NCBI GenBank assembly: GCA_002469525.1
Contig: DKME01000116.1
Span: 5,285-21,454 of the forward strand
Length of the DNA stretch: 16,170 nt
Source of the DNA: Actinobacteria bacterium UBA7422
Lineage (GTDB): Bacteria; Actinomycetota; Actinomycetes; S36-B12
Direction of reading: 5' to 3'
The translations under genes and the position numbers were made by a program. The stretch's first letter is position 1. Each line of letters opens with the position of its first letter. Of the stretch, positions 6,966 through 13,056 are shown piece by piece. A model generated the notes under the pieces. That model saw only the letters and a program-made list of their open reading frames with translations, made no database searches and was not told where the DNA came from.

Positions 6966-7382
6966 GTGAAGAACAAGTCATTTGCCTGGTTGAGCTATAC
7001 CGCGATTAGGGTCGCACTGGTCGTCCTAGTTTGGTTTGGTATCCAGTTTTTTACCCCAGTCCGGGGGGTTTTCGCAGTGGTTCTCGCGCTCTTGATCTCT
7101 GCAGTCTTTAGCATCGCCTTTCTGGGGAAGCAGCGCGATGCCATGAGTGAATCAATGTTTGGTTTCTTTCGTCGGCTCAACGAACGGATCGATGCGGGTG
7201 CAGCAAAAGAGGACTATTTCGAAGACGAGCAACTGAATCAGGGCTCCCAAAACCTAGACAAACAGAACCGAGATCTACAGGGAAAGTCCGACGGCGAGAG
7301 CAACCCCGTAGATCAACAGCAGGTTCCCGGTGGCCTTGAGGACGGGGATCAAGGCGGGACCGCTGGATCCTCGACGAACTAG
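6966..7382 (+). CDS. DUF4229 family small membrane protein with antisense-overlapping polar tail
   Basis: A 138-residue protein with two membrane segments near the N-terminus (about 6-24 and 29-49) and a cytoplasmic-looking segment with GKQRDAMSESMFGFFRRLNERID, followed by an acidic stretch. This layout and its place beside menA match the actinobacterial DUF4229 family, whose function is unknown. From about residue 80 the tail is rich in Gln, Asp, Asn and Gly and is probably disordered. The last 108 bases lie antisense to the 3' end of menA in exactly opposed codon register, which explains the polar composition. GTG 6966 is preferred over GTG 6957 because a -10 hexamer TAGCGT covers 6957. Family assignment is by pattern and neighbourhood; a role connected to menaquinone or MenA is only inference. 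Confidence 0.8.
   Translation: MKNKSFAWLSYTAIRVALVVLVWFGIQFFTPVRGVFAVVLALLISAVFSIAFLGKQRDAMSESMFGFFRRLNERIDAGAAKEDYFEDEQLNQGSQNLDKQNRDLQGKSDGESNPVDQQQVPGGLEDGDQGGTAGSSTN
7275..7382. other. Convergent antisense coding overlap, DUF4229 and menA
   Basis: Both genes are coding here on opposite strands. Each DUF4229 codon is the exact reverse complement of a MenA codon, so the second codon positions face each other. The MenA C-terminal membrane helix (T in second position) therefore forces polar residues (A in second position) in the DUF4229 tail. Neither gene can have a terminator before its 3' end without affecting the other. Confidence 0.85.
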
Positions 7383-8147
7383 TTTGATGGGAAGAAAAAC
7401 CCAGGGAAGCGCGGCATATCCCACTAGCACCCAAAGGCCGTAAGGAATTACAAGAGCAGCCGGCACCATAAACGCGATAATGAGTGAACCCACGTACAAC
7501 TTTCTGGTGTTTTGATCCCCGATTCGTACGGCCAGAGTTCGCTTATTGTGTTCGGTGTCACCTGGAATGTCGCGCAGATTGTTGGTAATCAGAATCGAGC
7601 AAGCGAGCGCGCCGACCCCGACGGAGGCAATAAAAGCGGCCAGTGTGATTTCCATGGTTTGGACGTAGGCGGTCCCCATGACCGGGACGATTCCAAAGAA
7701 TACGAAAACGAAGAGTTCACCGAATCCGGCATATCCATATGGTCGTGATCCACCTGTATAAAACCATGCAGCAGCTATGCTCGCGGCGCCTACGAGCAGC
7801 AACCACCAAGTTTGGGTGAGCAGGACGAGAGCGAGCCCACTTGCCATTGCCACGAAGAACATAAGAAACGCAGCTCGCTTGACTTGGTGCGGCTTGGCCA
7901 ATCCCTGGCCAACGAGCCGAACCGGACCCACACGAACTTTGTCGGTCCCTCTGATTCCGTCGCTGTAGTCATTTGCGTAGTTGACACCGGCTTGTAGTGC
8001 CAGGGCAACGACCAGTGCAAGTAACGCCCGGCCAACATTGACAAGATCGAAGTGCTGCGCGATCCCAGTTCCGACTAAAACTGGTGCAATTGCAGCGGGA
8101 AGTGTGCGCGGGCGCGCGCCCTGGATCCATTCACGTGTTGTGGCCAT
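7275..8147 (-). CDS. menA: 1,4-dihydroxy-2-naphthoate polyprenyltransferase
   Basis: MenA attaches the polyprenyl side chain to 1,4-dihydroxy-2-naphthoate in the membrane, giving demethylmenaquinone. The 290-residue protein is a UbiA-type prenyltransferase with about eight to nine membrane helices. The first Asp-rich motif is NYANDYSDGIRGTD (56-69), with Asn59, Asp60 and Asp63 for diphosphate and magnesium binding; the second is NNLRDIPGDTEHNKRT (189-204). The N-terminal WIQGARPRTLPAAIAPVLVG is characteristic of MenA. It begins 3 bases after the menE stop, so menE and menA form one minus-strand operon. The C-terminal helix (NLLLIYGVALAVGLSL) is encoded antisense to the tail of the DUF4229 gene. 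Confidence 0.96.
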   Translation of the reverse strand: MATTREWIQGARPRTLPAAIAPVLVGTGIAQHFDLVNVGRALLALVVALALQAGVNYANDYSDGIRGTDKVRVGPVRLVGQGLAKPHQVKRAAFLMFFVAMASGLALVLLTQTWWLLLVGAASIAAAWFYTGGSRPYGYAGFGELFVFVFFGIVPVMGTAYVQTMEITLAAFIASVGVGALACSILITNNLRDIPGDTEHNKRTLAVRIGDQNTRKLYVGSLIIAFMVPAALVIPYGLWVLVGYAALPWVFLPIKLVRRGSSGPALIPVLKATGNLLLIYGVALAVGLSL

Positions 8148-8150
8148 GTC

Positions 8151-9332
8151 TTAACCGTAGAGGTTAGTGATTGTGACTCGATCAAGTTTTCCATTAGGTA
8201 GCCTGGGCAGAGTGGGAACGACCCTAAAGACAGGAATCGCAACTGATCCAAGTTCACGCGAAATCTGCGAACGGATACTTGCCGAAGTATTCTCAAACAC
8301 TGCAGGATCCGCTACGACAAGAGCGGTGAGATTTGGCAGGACGTAGCAACTGTCAATTTCTGTATATTTTTCGATGACCCGAGAAATTGCCGCTCGCGAA
8401 ATATTGACACCATTGACGAGCACTATGTCGTCGAGTCGACCCAGAATTTCGAGGTGCCCGAGCGAGTCAACGCTCCCATAATCCTCCGTTCTGAACTCGC
8501 CATTAAACGAAATGAATTTGCTGGTGTGCGTGGGTCGGTAACCCTCTGCGACACTTGGCCCACGCACGGTTATCCGCGAATCAGTCGAGTCGCACACTAT
8601 CTCTGTTCTCGGGCCATTTTTTCCGCTGAAGACGCAGCCACCAGATGTTTCAGTCATGCCGTAGGTGTAGCTAAGCGGGAGTTCTAAGTCTTGTGCTTGT
8701 AAGAAGTCATTGGTGGGGGTTGGGCCGCCGCCGACCAGAATCGCGGTACACCGACTTAAAGCTTTGGTTCCTTCTTGTGAATTCATCAGGCGTCGAAGCT
8801 GGGTTGACACGAGTGAGACGAAGATAGGTTCGTCTCCAATTCCTGACACGGCTGTTGCAAATTCATGCGGGTCGAAAGTCGCACCACCTGCGACGCTCTC
8901 CAGACCAACCGGAACAGTCTCGGCTGCAATTGATCGACTCAATACGTTGACCCCACCAATCGATGTGACGGGCAGTGCGCAGATCCAGCGGGCTGGGGCA
9001 TCAACATAGATCCCAATTACCGCACCGGAGTTCACATGGTTGTTCAGTGCACCCAGTTGGCTTGCACGCAGTTCAACACCTCGCGGATTCCCCGTTGAAC
9101 CTGAGGTAGTCAGAATTGCAATTGTGTCAGCCTGGAGCGGTTCATCTGGGTTAATGGCCGCAACGATTGAGTCGATTTGGTGTTGCGAGTAGTGGCGGCT
9201 TAGTTTTGGAATCGGAGCGAAAATCTGACCGGTCTCAAGGGAGTCTCGCAGTGCGTGAAATGCGGTCGCGACGCCCTCTGCACCCGGGGCGATCTCGGTC
9301 AGTTCAATTTTGCGTGAAAGGGAGTCGGCCAC
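8151..9332 (-). CDS. menE: o-Succinylbenzoate--CoA ligase
   Basis: MenE activates o-succinylbenzoate with ATP and CoA, supplying the substrate of MenB. The 393-residue protein is a short ANL-superfamily adenylate-forming enzyme: the AMP-binding loop TTSGSTGNPRGVE is at about 75-87, then ALPVTSIGG, YTYGMTETSGGC, FRTEDYG, the hinge segment GRLDDIVLVNGVNIS, and the C-terminal PNGKLDR containing the catalytic lysine. The frame is open to an ATG at 9419, but that would overlap menB by 52 bases. GTG 9332 has the hexamer TACTCT exactly 6 bases upstream and no Shine-Dalgarno, so it is the better start. A generic acyl-CoA ligase is possible from sequence alone, but the men context makes MenE near certain. 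Confidence 0.93.
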   Translation of the reverse strand: MADSLSRKIELTEIAPGAEGVATAFHALRDSLETGQIFAPIPKLSRHYSQHQIDSIVAAINPDEPLQADTIAILTTSGSTGNPRGVELRASQLGALNNHVNSGAVIGIYVDAPARWICALPVTSIGGVNVLSRSIAAETVPVGLESVAGGATFDPHEFATAVSGIGDEPIFVSLVSTQLRRLMNSQEGTKALSRCTAILVGGGPTPTNDFLQAQDLELPLSYTYGMTETSGGCVFSGKNGPRTEIVCDSTDSRITVRGPSVAEGYRPTHTSKFISFNGEFRTEDYGSVDSLGHLEILGRLDDIVLVNGVNISRAAISRVIEKYTEIDSCYVLPNLTALVVADPAVFENTSASIRSQISRELGSVAIPVFRVVPTLPRLPNGKLDRVTITNLYG

Positions 9333-9338
9333 GATGCG

Positions 9339-9344
9339 AGAGTA
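9339..9344 (-). promoter_or_regulatory. Predicted -10 element (TACTCT) of menE-menA; leaderless start
   Basis: On the minus strand TACTCT is followed by CGCATC (6 bases) and GTG 9332. The whole gap to menB is 35 bases, so this promoter lies back to back with that of menB. No clear -35 box was seen. Confidence 0.6.
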
Positions 9345-9355
9345 GAAGATGCCGG

Positions 9356-9361
9356 TAACCT
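9356..9361 (+). promoter_or_regulatory. Predicted -10 element (TAACCT) of menBCD; leaderless start
   Basis: TAACCT is followed by GCGTGC (6 bases) and ATG 9368, with no Shine-Dalgarno. Eleven bases separate it from the opposing menE hexamer, so the two promoters probably cannot both be occupied by RNA polymerase at once. Confidence 0.62.
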
Positions 9362-9367
9362 GCGTGC

Positions 9368-10300
9368 ATGGACACTCGTAAAAGCTATGAACTGCCACCC
9401 GTGGCACCAGCCGATTCACCTGCGCTCACCAACCCGGCGCATTCGTCCATGACACCCGCATGTGACTGGGAGCTCTTGGGTGACTTCACAGACATCACGT
9501 ACAGCCTTGGCACCGGCGCCTACCAAGGCATTGCCAAAATCACGATTTGCCGTCCGGAAAAGCGCAATGCATTCCGGCCACAGACTCTCTTTGAGTTGAG
9601 TGACGCTTTCAACGCTGCCCGCGACGACGACCGCGTTGGTGTAATTATTTTGACCGGTCAAGGTGATCTTGCATTTTGTTCTGGCGGTGACCAAGTGATT
9701 CGGGGCAATGACGGCTATATCGGTGACGACGAAGTAGCGCACAAAGGAATTGGTCGCTTAAACGTTCTCGACCTCCAGGTTCAAATAAGACGGTTGCCTA
9801 AGCCTGTAATCGCAATGGTTGCCGGGTATTCGATCGGTGGCGGCCACGTTTTGCACGTCGTGTGTGATCTCACCGTCGCGGCTGACAATGCTCGCTTTGG
9901 ACAGACCGGCCCAAAGGTCGGTTCATTTGATGGCGGTTACGGTTCTGGTTTACTGGCCCGAATCGTTGGCCAGAAGCGTTCGCGCGAAGTCTGGTACACG
10001 TGTAATCAATACGGTGCCGAACAAGCCTACGACTGGGGTTTGGTCAACGAGGTTGTTCCCATTGAGGACTTGGAAATTGCCACCTGTGATTTAGCAGCCC
10101 AGATACTCACCATGTCACCACTTGCACTTCGCATGCTCAAGGCTTCGCACAATGCAGTCGACGACGGCCTGGCCGGCGTTCAACAACTGGCCGGTGACTC
10201 AACACTCTTGTTTTACATGACAGAGGAAGCGCAGGAAGGCCGCGACGCATTCAAAGAAAAGCGTCAGCCTGATTTCGGGCGATTCCCCAAGCGGCCGTAG
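9368..10300 (+). CDS. menB: 1,4-dihydroxy-2-naphthoyl-CoA synthase
   Basis: MenB cyclises o-succinylbenzoyl-CoA to 1,4-dihydroxy-2-naphthoyl-CoA. The 310-residue crotonase-fold protein has CRPEKRNAFRP (61-71), FCSGGDQVIRGNDGY (103-117) forming part of the oxyanion hole and A-loop, VAGYSIGGGHVLHVVCDLT (151-169), FGQTGPKVGSFDGGYG (177-192), and the C-terminal FYMTEEAQEGRDAF. Gly181, in QTGPKVGS, places it with type I enzymes, which use bound bicarbonate as base (E. coli MenB Gly156); type II enzymes such as that of M. tuberculosis have Asp there. The first 30 residues are an extension relative to E. coli; ATG 9368 is supported by TAACCT 6 bases upstream. It is the first gene of menB-menC-menD. 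Confidence 0.97.
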   Translation: MDTRKSYELPPVAPADSPALTNPAHSSMTPACDWELLGDFTDITYSLGTGAYQGIAKITICRPEKRNAFRPQTLFELSDAFNAARDDDRVGVIILTGQGDLAFCSGGDQVIRGNDGYIGDDEVAHKGIGRLNVLDLQVQIRRLPKPVIAMVAGYSIGGGHVLHVVCDLTVAADNARFGQTGPKVGSFDGGYGSGLLARIVGQKRSREVWYTCNQYGAEQAYDWGLVNEVVPIEDLEIATCDLAAQILTMSPLALRMLKASHNAVDDGLAGVQQLAGDSTLLFYMTEEAQEGRDAFKEKRQPDFGRFPKRP

Positions 10301-10305
10301 GGGCC

Positions 10306-11307
10306 GTGACCACAGATTTCCCAAATCTCAAGTCCTTCTCGCTTAGGTTGCGCGAGGAGTTTCGAGGATTGAGCACCCGCGAGGGCGTACTGATTTCTGG
10401 ACCAGCTGGCTGGGGGGAATTCAGTCCATTCCCCAACTACACGAGGGCGCAAGACGCACTGTGGTTGCAAGCGGCGCTCGAAGCGGCTTTCGTGGAGCGC
10501 GAATTCTCCACGGGGGCAAACATTCGGGTAAACGCCATTATTGGTGACATCGAAGACGCGTATGTTGCGAGCTTGCGCGCGCTAACTGAGTTCGGGTGCA
10601 CAACGATCAAAGTCAAAGTGGGGTTGGAGGCTTCCGCCGACGTGGCCCGCGTCAGCGAAATCATGCGAGCTTTTCGCGATAGGGAACGGTTGGCGGACCT
10701 CAAAATTCGACTAGATGCCAATGGGCGTTGGGACGTCAAACAAGCCATTCACACAATGAGTGAACTTGAGCACGCTCCCATTGAGTATGTGGAACAACCG
10801 TGCCGGTCGATTTCGGATCTTGGCGAGCTTCGTCGAGAAATAGATGTTCCAATTGCCGTTGACGAAACCATCCGCTTATCTGGTGAGTTAAATATTAAAG
10901 AGTTCGCTGACATTGCAATTGTCAAAGTGAGTCCGCTCGGTGGGATTGATGCAGTGGAAAAGATTATTGAAAAACTGGATGTCCCGGTCCGTTTCAGCGG
11001 TTCCCTTGAATCAAGTGTCGGGTTGGGTTCATCACTATGGGCTGCGAATATGTTCGCGCCTGATCAAGTGGCTGGGCTGGCAACAGGGATGCTCCTCGCA
11101 ACGGACTTAGTCGCAGATCCAATTCTGCCGATCCTTGGACAGATCTCTATGGAACGGCGTGACCCCGAAGTCCAAGCGTGTGAAGCAGCCTCACTCACCA
11201 GGGAGAAACAAGCGTTGTGGGCAGAGCGAGTTAATCGGGCATTGGAGTTAGTCCCTTCGCGCGTGCTCGCTTCATGGGGTGTGCCCCACGTGAGTGTGAA
11301 AGGCTAG
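10306..11307 (+). CDS. menC: o-Succinylbenzoate synthase
   Basis: MenC dehydrates SHCHC to o-succinylbenzoate. The 333-residue protein belongs to the enolase superfamily (muconate lactonizing enzyme branch). Visible catalytic elements are the KxK pair in IKVKVG (Lys102, Lys104), metal ligands Asp137 (LDANGRW), Glu163 (VEQP) and Asp186 (VDETIR), and the opposite-face lysine Lys207 (IVKVSPLGG). The N-terminal capping part has GWGEFSPFPNY. The GTG start at 10306 is 5 bases after the menB stop with a weak GGGG upstream, so it is co-transcribed and probably translationally coupled. It is followed by menD after 4 bases; no menH lies between them, unlike the M. tuberculosis order where an alpha/beta hydrolase gene sits between menC and menD. 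Confidence 0.95.
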   Translation: MTTDFPNLKSFSLRLREEFRGLSTREGVLISGPAGWGEFSPFPNYTRAQDALWLQAALEAAFVEREFSTGANIRVNAIIGDIEDAYVASLRALTEFGCTTIKVKVGLEASADVARVSEIMRAFRDRERLADLKIRLDANGRWDVKQAIHTMSELEHAPIEYVEQPCRSISDLGELRREIDVPIAVDETIRLSGELNIKEFADIAIVKVSPLGGIDAVEKIIEKLDVPVRFSGSLESSVGLGSSLWAANMFAPDQVAGLATGMLLATDLVADPILPILGQISMERRDPEVQACEAASLTREKQALWAERVNRALELVPSRVLASWGVPHVSVKG

Positions 11308-11311
11308 GGGC

Positions 11312-13051
11312 ATGGAGCCTTCGGTTGCCCAAGCCAAAGTTATTGTGGACGAACTTATTCGCTGTGGCGTTACTGACGTTGTGCTCTCTCCTGGGTCGCG
11401 CAGCGCACCCTTGGCATTGGAATTGGCAGCGGCTCAGTCTCGCTTTGACATTCGATTGCACGTCCGATTGGACGAACGTGTCGCAGCGTTTGTCGCTCTT
11501 GGTTTGGGCAAAGCCACCGGTATCCCGGCCGCGGTCGTGACAACTTCAGGGACTGCGGTCGCGAATTTATTGCCCGCCGTCATTGAGGCTGACCACTCAT
11601 ATGTCCCCATGCTGATACTGACGGCAGACCGACCACCACAGCTTCGTGGGATCGGAGCCAATCAAACTATTGCGCAAATGAGTATTTTTGGTCCGCACGT
11701 GCGCTCAAGTAAAGACTTGGCAACTGCGACACATGCCGAAGGCCAAGTTAAATACTGGCGCTCTGAAGTCTCGCGAGCGGTAGGAGTTGCAACCGACTCG
11801 GTGAGCCCCGGTCCCGTTCACCTCAACGTCCCCTTTAGTGCGCCACTTGTTGGTGATTCGGACGGTATCTGGGTTGAAAATCTCGACGGTCGTCCAGACG
11901 GTCGTCCATGGGTTGCAGACGCACGTCTGCTCGCAGCAGTTAGCTCCCCACTCGATGAAATCATGGCCTTCCTCGACGAAGAAGGTGTTGTGCCAGCTCG
12001 TGGATTGATCGTGGTGGGGGATCACAACGACTCGGACTTTATCGAAATGGTGGACGAGCTCAGTGACTTTGTCGGCTGGCCGATCATCGCGGAGCCAAGT
12101 GCGAACATGAGTCGGGCGGATCTTGCACTCAGTCATGGGAACCTTCTAGCGGCTGACTCGACTTTTCGTGAAAGCCATATTCCAGAGTTGGTTCTCACTG
12201 TTGGGAAGGTTGGGCTTTCACGCGGAGTACTTTCGCTGATCGAGTCTGCTGGAATTCACATTGCCGTGGACTCACATGTACATTTCTCGGATCCAACCCG
12301 CACGGCTGATCTCGTTATCGCTTCGGTCCCGCTCCCTCCCGAGGAATGTGAAGTGGATACGGAGTGGCTTGAGGAATGGCAGCGCGCCGACATCTTGGCT
12401 GCTGCGGCGATTGAGACCGTTCTCACGCCGACAAATCTGACCGGCATGCAGGTTGCTCGAGTGGTGACACGCCTCCTCCCGGATGCAGGAACACTGTTCA
12501 TTGGTGCGTCTTCCGCAGTTCGACATGTCGCATCGTTTGCTGCAACAAGTGTCACTGACTCGGCGGTCTTGGGAAATCGTGGAGTTTCAGGCATAGACGG
12601 TTGTGTTTCAACCGCTTCGGGTATTGCCATAAGTGCAACAGTTGAGGGTGACGGCTGCGTGGTGGCACTTGTCGGAGATCAATCATTCCTCTATGACTCT
12701 AACGCGCTTCTCATCCCGCCGACCGAAGCAAAAATCAACCTTGTTGTGGTAGTGATTGACAACAACGGTGGCGGAATCTTCTCAACTTTGGAGCAGGGTG
12801 CTCCGCAGTATGCCAAGCACTTCGATCAAGTGTTTGGCGTGCCACTGGACATTGATCCAGCACACGTCGCCAAGTCTTTGAGAGCTCACTCGGTCACCGT
12901 CACAACCGAAGACGAACTTGCAGTGGCTTTGGACCAGGCTGTTGAGGGTGGATTAACCGTGATCACGGCAACGACCGTGGACAGGCACAAAGAGAGTGAA
13001 ATCCAAACAGACATTGCGCAAGCGGTTCATGAAGCCCTGTCAGGGGGTTGA
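11312..13051 (+). CDS. menD: 2-succinyl-5-enolpyruvyl-6-hydroxy-3-cyclohexene-1-carboxylate synthase
   Basis: MenD is the thiamine-diphosphate enzyme that joins isochorismate and 2-oxoglutarate to form SEPHCHC, committing chorismate carbon to menaquinone. The 579 residues show the three-domain layout: Pyr domain with SPGSRSAPLALELA (26-39), the cofactor-activating Glu55 (LDERVAAF), TTSGTAVANLLPAVIEA (77-93) and GANQTI; a central domain (about 190-370); and the PP domain with NRGVSGIDG (422-430), the thiamine diphosphate motif GDQSFLYDSNAL (455-466) and NNGGGIFS (484-491). Residues 192-199 are DGRPDGRP, encoded by a perfect 12-base duplication. The stop overlaps the start region of the next gene. 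Length is normal for the family. Confidence 0.97.
   Translation: MEPSVAQAKVIVDELIRCGVTDVVLSPGSRSAPLALELAAAQSRFDIRLHVRLDERVAAFVALGLGKATGIPAAVVTTSGTAVANLLPAVIEADHSYVPMLILTADRPPQLRGIGANQTIAQMSIFGPHVRSSKDLATATHAEGQVKYWRSEVSRAVGVATDSVSPGPVHLNVPFSAPLVGDSDGIWVENLDGRPDGRPWVADARLLAAVSSPLDEIMAFLDEEGVVPARGLIVVGDHNDSDFIEMVDELSDFVGWPIIAEPSANMSRADLALSHGNLLAADSTFRESHIPELVLTVGKVGLSRGVLSLIESAGIHIAVDSHVHFSDPTRTADLVIASVPLPPEECEVDTEWLEEWQRADILAAAAIETVLTPTNLTGMQVARVVTRLLPDAGTLFIGASSAVRHVASFAATSVTDSAVLGNRGVSGIDGCVSTASGIAISATVEGDGCVVALVGDQSFLYDSNALLIPPTEAKINLVVVVIDNNGGGIFSTLEQGAPQYAKHFDQVFGVPLDIDPAHVAKSLRAHSVTVTTEDELAVALDQAVEGGLTVITATTVDRHKESEIQTDIAQAVHEALSGG
11885..11908 (+). repeat. 12-bp perfect tandem duplication inside menD
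   Basis: GACGGTCGTCCA occurs twice in immediate succession (11885-11896 and 11897-11908), encoding DGRPDGRP in the linker after the Pyr domain. It is in frame and looks like a recent slippage duplication. Confidence 0.9.
13042..13047 (+). promoter_or_regulatory. Ribosome binding site deciding the start of the TetR/ACT/GNAT gene
   Basis: AGGGGG, inside the last codons of menD, is 9 bases before GTG 13057 but directly abuts TTG 13048. The spacing favours GTG 13057 as start. Confidence 0.5.
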
Positions 13052-13056
13052 TCTCA

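Noticed and set aside
9333..9419. Longer MenE start at ATG 9419, which would overlap menB head to head by 52 bases.
   Set aside because: The extra 29 residues have no resemblance to MenE proteins, and GTG 9332 has a -10 hexamer at the leaderless spacing.
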